This document shows positions 8,230-16,341 of a stretch of DNA of 43,661 nt, piece by piece (the stretch's first letter is position 1; every line of letters starts with the position of its first letter). Both the position numbers and the translations under genes were made by a program. Under the pieces are notes generated by a model, which saw nothing but the letters and a program-made list of their open reading frames with translations, searched no databases and was not told the origin of the DNA. This stretch comes from Phycisphaerae bacterium (GTDB lineage: Bacteria; Planctomycetota; Phycisphaerae; UBA1845; UTPLA1), in the NCBI GenBank assembly GCA_030432035.1, contig JAUIHO010000009.1, positions 1 to 43,661 of the forward strand, in the 5' to 3' direction.

Positions 8230-9129
8230 ATGGATGACTATCGCGTAAAAACCGACTCGTATTCGGGGCCGCTAGGCCTGTTGCTATATCTGATCCGCCG
8301 CGATGAGATCGATATATACGACATACCGGTCGCAGAAGTTGCCCGGCAATACGTCTTATATGTCGAGATGTTGCAGGACATCGACCCGAACGTCGCCGGT
8401 GAGTTCCTGATCATGGTGACGGTGTTGATGGAGCTGAAATCGAAAATGCTCCTGCCGCGGCCCGAGATGGAAGAAGAGGAAGAGGAAGATTTCGGCGATC
8501 CGCGGCTTGAGCTGGTTCGGCAACTGCTCGAGTACAAGCGTTTCAAAGACGCGTCAGTGATCTTGTCGGAACGTGCCGATCAACAGTCGGAAAAATGGCC
8601 GCGTTCGCCGGCGAAGCTCAAGCCCGACGCGCCCAGCGAAGTCGATATCGAAGACGTACAAATTTGGGATTTGGTGCGCGCCTTTAACAAGGTGATGCAG
8701 TCGATCGGCGCCAACGCCGCCACGCACGACGTGGTGTTCGATGATACGCCTATTTCTCTGCATGCCGACGACATTCTCGATCGCATCGGTCGCGAAGGCG
8801 GCACGATTCGGTTTGATAGAATTTTCGAGGGGCGCCGTCGTCCCGAGATGGTCGGTCTGTTCTTGGCCTTGCTCGAATTGATGCGGCAGCATCGCGTGAA
8901 AGTGAAGCAGGAAAATCCGTTCGATCAAATCGATGTCGAGTTACTCTCGTCCGAACCGATTCGTGTCGGTGCCGAGTGGGGCGATGCGTTTGCCGATGCG
9001 GTGCTGGGTGACGAAGACGAGGAGCTGCCGGTCCCGATTTCGGAGTCGACTGAAACAGATGAAGACGATACCGAAGTGGCGTCAATGTCGACCACCGACA
9101 CAGATGAACCGACCGAAAGCGAGACTTAG
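8230..9129 (+). CDS. scpA: Segregation and condensation protein A
   Basis: Kleisin subunit that bridges the SMC heads together with ScpB in chromosome condensation. The N terminus DDYRVKTDSYSGPLGLLLYLIRR followed by DEIDIYDIPVAEV is diagnostic of ScpA. A Glu-rich linker (EEEEEEDFG) follows the first domain, and the winged-helix C-terminal part (TIRFDRIFEGRRRPEMVGLFLALLELMR) is present. The protein then adds an acidic, Thr/Ser-rich tail (about 35 residues). I chose ATG 8230 because ScpA proteins normally begin only a few residues before the Y-x-VK motif; ATG 8182 would add 16 uncharacteristic residues, and neither has a good SD. No scpB lies beside it; instead a RidA-family gene starts 3 nt after the stop. 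Confidence 0.92.
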   Translation: MDDYRVKTDSYSGPLGLLLYLIRRDEIDIYDIPVAEVARQYVLYVEMLQDIDPNVAGEFLIMVTVLMELKSKMLLPRPEMEEEEEEDFGDPRLELVRQLLEYKRFKDASVILSERADQQSEKWPRSPAKLKPDAPSEVDIEDVQIWDLVRAFNKVMQSIGANAATHDVVFDDTPISLHADDILDRIGREGGTIRFDRIFEGRRRPEMVGLFLALLELMRQHRVKVKQENPFDQIDVELLSSEPIRVGAEWGDAFADAVLGDEDEELPVPISESTETDEDDTEVASMSTTDTDEPTESET

Positions 9130-9132
9130 AAC

Positions 9133-9594
9133 GTGAAACCCTCCGAAGTGCTAACGAAGTTAAGAATTGCGTTGCCCACACCGCCGTCGCCGGTCGGGTC
9201 GTACGTGCCCGGCATTCGTACGGGCGATCTCATCTTGGTGAGTGGTCAGATCCCGTTGGAAGATGGTAAGCTGACGTTGACGGGTAAGGTCGGTAGCGAT
9301 GCGACGTTGGAAGCGGCGCAGCAAGCTGCGCGACGGTGCGTCTTGGCGGGTTTGGCTATCGCAGCAGAACACGCGGGCGGCATCGATAGTATCGAACAAG
9401 TCGTGCGCGTGGGTGTATTCGTGAACAGCGCGCCGGGCTTTACCGATCAGCCCAAAGTAGCCAACGGCGCCAGCGATGTGTTGGTGGAAATCTTCGGTGA
9501 TGCGGGCCGACATGTGCGGGCAGCCGTGGGCGTTAACGAATTGCCGCTTGATGCTGCCGTTGAAGTTGAGTTAATGGTTCGCGCGCGAGCGTGA
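9133..9594 (+). CDS. RidA family protein (YjgF/YER057c/UK114), YjgH-like subgroup
   Basis: Small cytosolic trimeric enzyme-fold protein; archetypal RidA hydrolyses reactive enamine/imine intermediates from PLP enzymes. Of 153 residues, the family signature is VRAAVGVNELPLDAAVEVE with the key Arg129 and Glu144. Early motif GDLILVSGQIPLEDGKL is typical. The ends are slightly longer than classical RidA (about 130 residues), as in the subgroup with an N-terminal LxxL helix. The start is GTG 9133, three nt after the scpA stop codon, so translation is probably coupled. The 3' end overlaps the convergent glycosyltransferase gene by 24 bp. The substrate is not predictable from sequence. Confidence 0.9.
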   Translation: MKPSEVLTKLRIALPTPPSPVGSYVPGIRTGDLILVSGQIPLEDGKLTLTGKVGSDATLEAAQQAARRCVLAGLAIAAEHAGGIDSIEQVVRVGVFVNSAPGFTDQPKVANGASDVLVEIFGDAGRHVRAAVGVNELPLDAAVEVELMVRARA

Positions 9595-10719
9595 TTGGTG
9601 ATCCGTCACGAAATTGTAGACCCTCGCGTCCATTATTACCGCACGCCGCCACCAATCGAACTTGCTTGGCCTAATACGCGTTTGTTTAACGAGTGTCCCG
9701 AATTCATCGGACTCCTCGCGACGCAGTTTCGCCAAGTTGGTTAACTTTCGCGCCAAATCTTCTACGGTGCCGTCATAAAGGCAGCGATCAAAGTGTTGCG
9801 GATCGTTCCAGATCAACTCCGGATAGGACAGGCGATTTGGTAAGACGGGAACACAGCCCGCGCTCATCGCTTCGACGACGGCGATACCGAAGAACTCGTG
9901 AATTGCCGTCGACACAATGCAGTCCGCCTTTAGCAAAAGCGCGAGGTATTCGTCCTTGCGTAAGAAGCCCCAATGGCAAATTTCGCTTGCAAACTCGTGC
10001 TGTGCTTCACTAAAGCACGACGGCGTACGTTCGAATTGTTGACCGACAACGCTGATGGTGAACGGTACGCTTTCGGATTTTAGGATGCGTAAGGCGTCAA
10101 AGAAGGCTTCCGGGTTTTTGTCGTGTTCCCAGCGAGCAGCCCACACGACGTGAAGCCGGCTGTCGTTCTCACACGGAGGGCGAAATTCGTCAGCTGTCCA
10201 AACGCCTGGGTATTGAACGGATGCGTTTTCGCGAACGTGTTTGAGATGTTCAACAGGCGCAAAGTCAGGCATTCGCCGCAAAAAAGCTTCGGCCGCATCG
10301 AAGAAATCGTCGCGATGAAACTTGGAGTTAAACCAAACCGCGTCGGCCGCGAGGGCGCTTTGGATATTGGTGTACGCGAAATGATGGTCCCGTTCGCGCT
10401 CGTCCTGCCACGGATAGGTCAATTGGTTCTCGTGGAAGTAACATAGGATCGGCACGTCTCGATAAGATGCGGGTAATAAACCGCGCAATGCCGCCACATC
10501 CATCATGTCAGTGGTGAATATCAGATCGACCGGGCGCTCGGGCGGCTGCTCGCGAAGCTGCTGCGCAAAGGTGAATGCGCCGTGACGCATGCGCCATTTC
10601 CAATGACGGTCGGGCAGCGTCAGGCAGGTCCAATCGTGACGGTTGCTATTAGCGACCCAGCCATCCAGAAACGCCTTATGCGAGCCACCGTGAAACGGGT
10701 TAAGCGCGAGAATGTGCAT
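9571..10719 (-). CDS. DUF3524-type glycosyltransferase, tRNA-queuosine alpha-mannosyltransferase-like
   Basis: GT-B-fold enzyme of 382 residues. The N terminus MHILALNPFHGGSHKAFLDG followed by TLPDRHWKWRMRHGAFTFA is the hallmark of the DUF3524 family, whose animal member (GTDC1/QTMAN) mannosylates queuosine in tRNA-Asp. A donor-site motif EFFGIAVVEAMSAGCVPVLP in the C-terminal half is the GT4 E-x-F/G-x7-E pattern. The start is set at ATG 10719, where the family begins; a TTG seven codons upstream is possible, and no SD is obvious. It is divergent from the release-factor-like gene (75 bp between starts). That a bacterial member also acts on queuosine is inference; other acceptors are possible. 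Confidence 0.85.
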   Translation of the reverse strand: MHILALNPFHGGSHKAFLDGWVANSNRHDWTCLTLPDRHWKWRMRHGAFTFAQQLREQPPERPVDLIFTTDMMDVAALRGLLPASYRDVPILCYFHENQLTYPWQDERERDHHFAYTNIQSALAADAVWFNSKFHRDDFFDAAEAFLRRMPDFAPVEHLKHVRENASVQYPGVWTADEFRPPCENDSRLHVVWAARWEHDKNPEAFFDALRILKSESVPFTISVVGQQFERTPSCFSEAQHEFASEICHWGFLRKDEYLALLLKADCIVSTAIHEFFGIAVVEAMSAGCVPVLPNRLSYPELIWNDPQHFDRCLYDGTVEDLARKLTNLAKLRREESDEFGTLVKQTRIRPSKFDWWRRAVIMDARVYNFVTDHQSRSRANH

Positions 10720-10794
10720 CGCTGCGTATGATAAGGCCAATGGAAGTTACAACGCGACGTGTCGTCGCAAACGTGAAGAGGTAGGCTCAACGTC

Positions 10795-11325
10795 ATGACG
10801 GCCGAAGAACGGAATGCATTGTTAACCGCCAGCGACGAGGACTTGCTCAAGGTCTGTGCCGTCGATGCGTACCGTGCGAGCGGGCCGGGCGGACAGAAGC
10901 GCAACAAGACCAGCTCGGCAATTAGACTGCGACATCAGCCCACTGGGTTGATGGTGATCAGCGAAGAAAGCCGCTCGCAACACGAGAACAAGGCGCGGGC
11001 GCTTCGTCGGTTGCGGTTGACTTGCGCGCTGTCATTACGCGTGCAGGTTGATGATGTGAAGCCGATTGCCGCGCGCGTGGCGGAATACTGCGATCGCAGC
11101 GGTCGCTTTCGAATATCCAGCAAGAACAGTGAATTCGGCTTGCTGGCCGCCGAGATCCTCGACGTCATCGCGGCCTATCGCGGTCAGTTGCGTGGAACCG
11201 CAGAAGCGTTGGGTCTTTCGAGCGGGCAACTGTCGCGGTTTTTGACGGACGAGCCGAAGGTGTTGGCTGCCGTCAATCAGATTCGACATGAACACGGGTT
11301 GCGCGGGCTGACGGCGAAGGCGTAG
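10795..11325 (+). CDS. Peptide chain release factor-like GGQ protein
   Basis: A 176-residue protein with the class I release-factor catalytic domain: [19 protein letters not shown] carries the GGQ tripeptide (residues 32-34) that drives peptidyl-tRNA hydrolysis, followed by the conserved [19 protein letters not shown]. It lacks the codon-recognition domains (PxT/SPF) of PrfA/PrfB, so it belongs to the ArfB/ICT1/RF-like rescue group. Unlike ArfB, it does not end in the short Lys/Arg-rich tail that enters the mRNA channel; instead a helical segment of about 60 residues ([20 protein letters not shown]...) follows, resembling a helix-turn-helix. ATG 10795 has a GAGG about 13 nt upstream. Function in ribosome rescue is inferred. 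Confidence 0.82.
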   Translation: MTAEERNALLTASDEDLLKVCAVDAYRASGPGGQKRNKTSSAIRLRHQPTGLMVISEESRSQHENKARALRRLRLTCALSLRVQVDDVKPIAARVAEYCDRSGRFRISSKNSEFGLLAAEILDVIAAYRGQLRGTAEALGLSSGQLSRFLTDEPKVLAAVNQIRHEHGLRGLTAKA

Positions 11326-11391
11326 CGCGCGTGCAGGTTGTTGGTCTGGTTTTTGCAGAGCCCCTGAACGCGTTACCTTTAACAAGGCGGC

Positions 11392-11423
11392 AAAAAAAAT
11401 GCGTACCGCAATCGCGATACGCA
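11392..11423 (-). terminator. Rho-independent terminator
   Basis: On the minus strand, a 10-bp stem (TGCGTATCGC / GCGGTACGCA with one G-T pair, loop GATT) is followed by eight T residues. It sits 49 bp past the stop of the 11472-11840 gene and would end the small exported-protein operon. Confidence 0.85.
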
Positions 11424-11471
11424 CGTCGTTAGTCATTCAATTGTTGCGATATGCAATGATGAGTTCGGCGA

Positions 11472-11840
11472 TTAGATACCGCCGCCGCCACCACCGCCGC
11501 CGCCACCGATGCCTTGCTGGTCGTCCTCGGGTTGATCAGGCGTCTGACCGCCGGGTGGACGGGCACCATCCGGATCAAAGAACTGACCATTGCCGGAGTT
11601 CATTCCACCTCCACAACCAAGCGGAATGGTGCAGCTCGGATCCGCATCGAAGTCCGGCGTCGTCAGCAACGGAAACAGCACGTTAAGCTGATCGTTGGGC
11701 GTGCAGAATGTCAAAATGCCGCCACAAATCGGCAGCGACGCAACTGCATTAAAGCAGTTGCCTTGCATGAGGGTACCGCCTGCAACGCAGAGGCTGGCCA
11801 TCGTCGCAAGCCGTTTCATCTTTCGAGGGTTCTTTTTCAT
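11472..11840 (-). CDS. Small exported protein with C-terminal poly-glycine
   Basis: Unrecognised 122-residue protein. The N terminus (MKKNPRKMKRLATMASLCVAG...) is a basic region plus hydrophobic stretch, a signal peptide or anchor. The central part has four to five cysteines in short spacing (GNCFNAV, PICGGILTFCTP, PSCTIPLGCGGG). The C terminus is Pro/Gln/Asp-rich and ends in a run of 10 Gly before Ile. AGGA lies 7 nt upstream of ATG 11840. The gene 84 bp upstream encodes a protein with the same plan (basic start, one membrane-length segment, few Cys), so the two probably form an operon ended by the terminator at 11392-11423. The Gly run recalls the 14-Gly run in the lipoprotein at 17395. Function unknown. 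Confidence 0.72.
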   Translation of the reverse strand: MKKNPRKMKRLATMASLCVAGGTLMQGNCFNAVASLPICGGILTFCTPNDQLNVLFPLLTTPDFDADPSCTIPLGCGGGMNSGNGQFFDPDGARPPGGQTPDQPEDDQQGIGGGGGGGGGGI

Positions 11841-11924
11841 CTATCTATCCTTTTACGAGGCGCCTTTGTTGCGAGCGTCGTTGTAATCCTTTTTGTTCTT
11901 ATCGACGGTTGCCGCTATCGACGA

Positions 11925-12251
11925 CTATGGGTCCACGTCATCGCCACCGTCATCGCCATCGCCCACGTCGGCTTGGTCAACAAACGTGACCGGGCAACCG
12001 ACAAACAGGTCGTCTTCGTTATTCATCACTGGACCGACGGCAACGCCGTTGACGGAAGCTTGAATATTCGGCGTGCCGCAGACATTGAGTAGCCCGAGGA
12101 AAAAGCCGTTGTCATCGATCAGGAAGCCGCTGCTGGCAACACCAGCGGTGGCAACGCTGTTGAAAATCGTACACGCCTGCCCAAACTGAAACACCATCGC
12201 ACCCATCGTCAGGTAGGTTGCGAGCTTGGCGCGTTTCTTGCTCTTCTTCAT
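11925..12251 (-). CDS. Small exported protein of unknown function
   Basis: A 108-residue protein from ATG 12251, which has GGAGGA about 10 nt upstream; an in-frame GTG/ATG further out would bypass this SD. The N terminus MKKSKKRAKLATYLTMGAMV is a signal-peptide-like sequence, followed by QACTIFNSVATAGVASSGFLIDDN. It contains three cysteines and ends in an Asp/Gly-rich tail (DVGDGDDGGDDVDP). It shares the general plan of its downstream neighbour at 11472-11840 (Lys-rich start, LAT in the hydrophobic stretch, C-x-FN-x-V-A early in the mature part: ACTIFNSVA versus NCFNAVA). That shared motif suggests paralogy. I do not recognise a family. Confidence 0.7.
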   Translation of the reverse strand: MKKSKKRAKLATYLTMGAMVFQFGQACTIFNSVATAGVASSGFLIDDNGFFLGLLNVCGTPNIQASVNGVAVGPVMNNEDDLFVGCPVTFVDQADVGDGDDGGDDVDP

Positions 12252-12342
12252 CACGTAATGTTCCTCCAAACGTCGTCCCAATCGCGGGATGCATAGGTGG
12301 GATGGTTAGGCGAGGTCGGCTTTTCGCCGAACGTTAGATTAG

Positions 12343-12370
12343 TTTATCCGGATGGCGGTGGTGCAATCAA
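12343..12370 (-). promoter_or_regulatory. Possible sigma-70-type promoter of the small exported-protein pair
   Basis: Read on the minus strand: TTGATT (12370-12365), 16-nt spacer, GATAAA (12348-12343), about 90 nt upstream of ATG 12251. The -10 matches TATAAT at four of six positions. Hexamer similarity only. Confidence 0.35.
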
Positions 12371-12433
12371 GGGTCGGGGCGGGGCGATCAAAAAGATCGC
12401 GTTCCGCGGCCTCTGTTCCCGGACGCTGGCAAT

Positions 12434-13525
12434 TTAGGCGGGTACCACTGGCGACCTCGCCCCCGCCGACGCCAGTGTTTCGCCGATTTTTGCCTCAGAA
12501 ACCGGTGAGATTAGGCCTTTTTCCGTAATGATTCCGGCGATCAGCTCTGCCGGCGTGACGTCAAAGGCTGGGTTATAGACCCGCACACCATCCGGGGCTG
12601 TCGGTCGCGCGCCGAAGGCCCGAATTTCGTCGGCTTCCCGCTCCTCGATCGGAATCTCATCGCCAGAGGCGAGGCTCAGATCGAACGTCGAGCTGGGGGC
12701 CGCAATGTAGAACGGAATTCCGTGGGCCTTGGCCAACAGGGCCACGCCATAAGTTCCGATTTTGTTGGCCGCGTCGCCATTGGCTGCGATCCGATCCGCC
12801 CCCGTCACGACCACATGCACCTTCTTCTCGCGCATCACGACGGCCGCCATGTTGTCACAAATCAGCACGGTATCCACGCCGGATTGCATCAGTTCCCAAG
12901 TGGTCAGGCGCGCGCCTTGCAGAAGCGGTCGCGTTTCGTCGGCATAGACGGTGAATTGCTTGCCGTCTTCGTGGGCGGCGTACATCACCGAAAGCGCCGT
13001 ACCGCGTTCGCTGGTGGCCAATGCGCCGGCGTTGCAATGCGTCAGCACGCCGCCGCCTTCAGGGATCAGGTGTTTGCCCGCATTGCCTATGGCAGCGCAC
13101 ATGGCGGCGTCTTCATCGCGAATGGCATGGGCCTCGGCCAACAACGCGTCGCGCGCGGCGTCGAAATCGAGTTCGCCTAAACCCGCAGCTTTGGCGCGCA
13201 TACGGTCGAGTGCCCAAAAGAGGTTCACTGCCGTTGGGCGACTGGTCGCTAGGTAATCACAGGCTTTGTCGACCGTCGCCCGCCAGTCGGTGACGGCGCC
13301 GGTTTCGTTCAGCGCGACAATCACGCCATAGGCTGCGGCGACGCCGATCGCCGGTGCACCGCGAACGGACAGGCGTTTGATGGCATGCCAAACGCTCTCG
13401 ACCGTATCGCAATGCAAGTGCGTTACGTCGTTGGGCAACTGGGTTTGATCGATGAGTTCGAGGCCGGTGAAGTCATTGGAAGATACCCAACGTAGAGGGC
13501 GAAGTGGATGAGTATTTGTCGACAC
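12434..13525 (-). CDS. mtnA: S-methyl-5-thioribose-1-phosphate isomerase
   Basis: Methionine-salvage enzyme that converts 5-methylthioribose 1-phosphate to 5-methylthioribulose 1-phosphate; member of the eIF2B-related isomerase family. In 363 residues the catalytic Cys164 lies in LTHCNAGALAT and Asp244 in TGADRIAANGD. The N-terminal VRGAPAIGVAAAYG and the DNMAAVVM motif are also diagnostic. GTG 13525 is chosen because GAGG lies 6 nt before it; a GTG four codons upstream (13537) has no SD. No other salvage gene is adjacent. The family also includes ribose-1,5-bisphosphate isomerases, but the sequence reads as MtnA. Confidence 0.95.
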   Translation of the reverse strand: MSTNTHPLRPLRWVSSNDFTGLELIDQTQLPNDVTHLHCDTVESVWHAIKRLSVRGAPAIGVAAAYGVIVALNETGAVTDWRATVDKACDYLATSRPTAVNLFWALDRMRAKAAGLGELDFDAARDALLAEAHAIRDEDAAMCAAIGNAGKHLIPEGGGVLTHCNAGALATSERGTALSVMYAAHEDGKQFTVYADETRPLLQGARLTTWELMQSGVDTVLICDNMAAVVMREKKVHVVVTGADRIAANGDAANKIGTYGVALLAKAHGIPFYIAAPSSTFDLSLASGDEIPIEEREADEIRAFGARPTAPDGVRVYNPAFDVTPAELIAGIITEKGLISPVSEAKIGETLASAGARSPVVPA

Positions 13526-13611
13526 GGATGGCCTCACAGATGTTCGGGCTAATAGTTGCGGTTAATTGCTAATTCCCAAAGTTAACGGGCGAATGACGGG
13601 TCGTGCAAATG

Positions 13612-13648
13612 ACAACCGCCCGTCGGATTGACCGAAACGGGCGGTTGT
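13612..13648 (-). terminator. Strong inverted repeat, weak terminator candidate
   Basis: Perfect 12-bp arms ACAACCGCCCGT and ACGGGCGGTTGT separated by 13 nt, 28 bp past the stop of the haloperoxidase-like gene. On the minus strand only a short CATTTG follows, so intrinsic termination would be weak; the pyrimidine-rich TGCTTCTTTTCTT lies on the plus-strand side. Confidence 0.5.
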
Positions 13649-13675
13649 TGCTTCTTTTCTTAGAAGAATAACGGC

Positions 13676-15778
13676 TTACTGCAGGAGCAGTTCGACCAGC
13701 TTTTTGATGTCGCGACTGTCGCGGAAGCCGTTGATATCAATGTCGGCGGCGGCCATGTGGCAGGGTGTTGTGTCGGACCCCAGCAGCACGTTCACGATGG
13801 CATTGGCGTCGGCGAGGGTGAGGGCGTCGTCGCAGTTTACGTCGCCCAGCAACTGGATTCCTTCAAATGCTTGGAACGCCTTTGAGAACGCCGCCGGGCC
13901 GATTTTGGCACCGATGACGCGACCGGGCAGGTCGTCGCACGGCGGGTGAATACCGCCCCAAATGCGCGACAAGCTCGTTTGGTCGGACGCATCGCGATAC
14001 GTGGCCCACTGGAGCGTGATGGTTTCGCTGGGCCCTTCTTCGAAGACAAGGAACTCATTGACCGGGCAGACAAATTCACCCACACCGCCGGGGAAGAACG
14101 GGCTGCCGGTTAAAAGCGTCATCAGTTCGGCAGCAGCGCGGCTGTAGGTGCTGTGTCCAGAGACGTAACCTGCAAATGGCGGGGACACGAAGGTCGGTCG
14201 CTGATAGGGCCACCAGTTTTCGGCGAGAATCCAGCCTGCACCCGCAACATCGGTTTCCGGGTTTGTGATGAAATCGGGGCCACGCCAAGCTTTGAGAGCG
14301 ATCTTGCCTTCTTCGCCGGCGAGGTGTTCGTGTCGCTCGCCGGGCATCGTGCTGTCAGCGGTGACGACTTCGATGTACCCGGGGTGCAGCGTGATGCCGC
14401 GACCGTTGGGGTTGTAGGAGGGTTCGCCGGGATGGCTCGACTGGCCCTGATCTGCCATATAGCGAATCGCGGAGACGGGCCGCAAATAGTCGTACCAGCC
14501 CTTGATACCCCAAGCCGAGATCGCACAGTCGTGCATCGCGCCGCCCAGCGCGAGATAGGCCTTAACATCCCATTCGAGTTCGCTAAGTACGGGGCCCTGG
14601 CCCATAAAGCGTCGCTGAAATTGCGGGTGATCGAAAACGCCGTTGGCAATGGTGAACCAGTGGCCGGGCGGCGTTTCCGAATCGGGACCGTCAGCCCAAA
14701 ACTCGGCGAGAATGCGGGCATAGTCACCGCGGCGCACGATATTCGGCGGATACGGCTGGCCGGTTGCGGGGTTGACCGGGTGGCCCATGCTCGCGTCGCC
14801 ACCGTTGAAGAAGTCGTAGAATTGTTCGTAATTCGCAGGGTTAGGCAGGCCTGTGTTACCGAGGCTGGCCGGTGAGATATCGATTTCCGTTGGGTCGGTC
14901 GCGTCGAGATGACCGCTCCAGATGGCGACCATTTCAAAACCCCACTTGTAATATTCCTCGTTTGCACCACCCAAGAGCGGCGGCGGGCCCGGATCGTGAT
15001 AGACCCACCAATCAAAGTTATCCCGATGGTGAACCGTTAAGACGTCTTCCGTCAGTGCGAAGGGCGTAACAATGCCCCACTCGGGGCTCAGGAAAGGTGC
15101 CGTCCCGCCGGGAATCGGGTTGCCCGATTGGTCGATGGCGAATTCCAACGCAATCGGCTGCCAACGATTGAAGTCGATGAGGTCCGGATTGCCGGGAAAG
15201 TCAGGCAAGATAGGCGGATTGACGGGTTGATAGACGAGGTTGGCGTATCCAGCAAACTCGTTTGAATTATCGTTGAAGCCGAAGGCAAGTATCTGTGCTG
15301 CAATGCGATTGCCGAATGCGCGGGGCGTGTCGCCAACGGTGCCTTCGTAATCGGGGTCGTAACCGAGATCGGTCATAAGCGCGTCAAGGGCGGGCATGGT
15401 TTCATCCGCTCCTGGCGAGGAAGCGAAGCGAGCTTTGAGTATGCGGAAGGCTGCGTAACTAAGGGCCTCTTCGCGCGCGGGTTGTACGAAAAACGTAAAC
15501 GGTCGCTCATTGGTGATGAAGGTCGCCGCCTTGTTGTCGTAAGCGGCCCACGCGTCGTACATGGCGAGCGAAACGTGGTATAGGTTTCGCGCGTGGACGG
15601 TTGGGCGGGCAAAGTCGTTGCGGATGGCGCTGAGCAATTGCTCGTTCCACAAGCGCGCAACCGACTCGGCCCGCACGGGTTTGAACGTCGACAATGCGGC
15701 CACGCCAGTGATAGCGGCAATGATAAGTTGCGTAACGAACCTGCAATTAGTTCCGCTGAGGTGTTGTCGTTGCGACAC
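13676..15778 (-). CDS. Exported vanadium-dependent haloperoxidase/PAP2-like protein with dockerin-like tail
   Basis: A 700-residue exported protein of the vanadium haloperoxidase / acid phosphatase superfamily. From GTG 15778 (SD GGAGGG about 10 nt upstream), a signal peptide covers about residues 1-38. The vanadate/phosphate pocket is present: Arg433 and Arg439 in YLRPVSAIRY, Ser540-Gly541-His542 in VSGHSTYSR, and Arg605 with His611 in SRIWGGIHPPCDD. These correspond to the anion-binding and catalytic residues of vanadium chloroperoxidase. Residues 644-700 hold two Ca-binding-like repeats (GDVNCDDALTLADANAIVN and ADIDINGFRDSRDIKKLVE), a dockerin type I-like module common at the C termini of exported planctomycete proteins. 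A longer open frame to 15913 has no SD or signal peptide at its start. Halogenation versus phosphatase activity cannot be decided. Confidence 0.87.
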   Translation of the reverse strand: MSQRQHLSGTNCRFVTQLIIAAITGVAALSTFKPVRAESVARLWNEQLLSAIRNDFARPTVHARNLYHVSLAMYDAWAAYDNKAATFITNERPFTFFVQPAREEALSYAAFRILKARFASSPGADETMPALDALMTDLGYDPDYEGTVGDTPRAFGNRIAAQILAFGFNDNSNEFAGYANLVYQPVNPPILPDFPGNPDLIDFNRWQPIALEFAIDQSGNPIPGGTAPFLSPEWGIVTPFALTEDVLTVHHRDNFDWWVYHDPGPPPLLGGANEEYYKWGFEMVAIWSGHLDATDPTEIDISPASLGNTGLPNPANYEQFYDFFNGGDASMGHPVNPATGQPYPPNIVRRGDYARILAEFWADGPDSETPPGHWFTIANGVFDHPQFQRRFMGQGPVLSELEWDVKAYLALGGAMHDCAISAWGIKGWYDYLRPVSAIRYMADQGQSSHPGEPSYNPNGRGITLHPGYIEVVTADSTMPGERHEHLAGEEGKIALKAWRGPDFITNPETDVAGAGWILAENWWPYQRPTFVSPPFAGYVSGHSTYSRAAAELMTLLTGSPFFPGGVGEFVCPVNEFLVFEEGPSETITLQWATYRDASDQTSLSRIWGGIHPPCDDLPGRVIGAKIGPAAFSKAFQAFEGIQLLGDVNCDDALTLADANAIVNVLLGSDTTPCHMAAADIDINGFRDSRDIKKLVELLLQ

Positions 15779-16042
15779 GGTAGAGCACCCTCCCCACAAA
15801 CTTAGATGCAAAATGTGTTGACCGAGGTGTCGGCATTGCGAGTATCCATGCCGGCGGGTCGTGGCGAACGCCACCCAAACTCTCATCATACCGATGGACA
15901 GGGCTGAATCCAAGGTCGGTGGAATCGCGAGCGATAATGGAGTTTGGGCATATTTGTCACAGTATTGCGCTCCGATTTTCGACTTGTCGGGTTAGTACCC
16001 AACGTTAGGCACGGCATTCGGGCATAGTATTCGGACGAAAAC

Positions 16043-16065
16043 CGGCTGGATGGTCCGAATGGGGC
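16043..16065. repeat. Imperfect direct repeat, copy 1
   Basis: CGGCTGGATGGTCCGAATGG followed by GGCAT. It matches the copy at 16149-16171 at most positions, with the shared core TGGATGGTCCG versus CGGATGGTCCG. Confidence 0.5.
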
Positions 16066-16148
16066 ATAAAGGGCAGTAATCCAACTACTTCGGAGCAGCC
16101 TCGATTATTGCTTCGGCACTTGTGCAGGGGTACAATCGAATGAAATTC

Positions 16149-16171
16149 GGTCGGATGGTCCGTTGGGGGAT
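16149..16171. repeat. Imperfect direct repeat, copy 2
   Basis: CGGTCGGATGGTCCGTTGGG followed by GGAT, in the same orientation about 107 bp after copy 1. The position upstream of the lipoprotein gene makes a regulatory role possible but unproven. Confidence 0.5.
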
Positions 16172-16215
16172 GATCGAATTTGCCCGCCCGGGAGTGATCG
16201 CACTTCCACTTTTGG

Positions 16216-16228
16216 GATGACTGTCATC
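16216..16228. promoter_or_regulatory. Short palindrome, possible operator
   Basis: GATGAC-T-GTCATC, a perfect 6-bp inverted repeat about 115 bp upstream of ATG 16342. No cognate regulator is nearby. Confidence 0.25.
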
Positions 16229-16341
16229 ACGAGGGGTTAAGGAAGCAATCGCCGACGCTACTTGCTGTCGGTCCTGCCTCGCTTTTGCGGTTCGTTTGTC
16301 GCCGACGCGACCATAACGACACTGTGAGGAGTTTGTCTATT

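Larger units (their letters stand above)
15779..16341. other. Long divergent intergenic region with repeats
   Basis: 563 bp between the haloperoxidase-like gene (minus) and the first SISPF lipoprotein gene (plus). It contains an imperfect direct repeat (GGATGGTCCG core, separate entries) and a short palindrome GATGAC-T-GTCATC at 16216-16228 that could be an operator. No ORF with an SD and no RNA gene was seen. Confidence 0.5.

Noticed and set aside
12722..13180. Plus-strand frame opposite mtnA
   Set aside because: Antisense to conserved catalytic regions of mtnA; no independent evidence.
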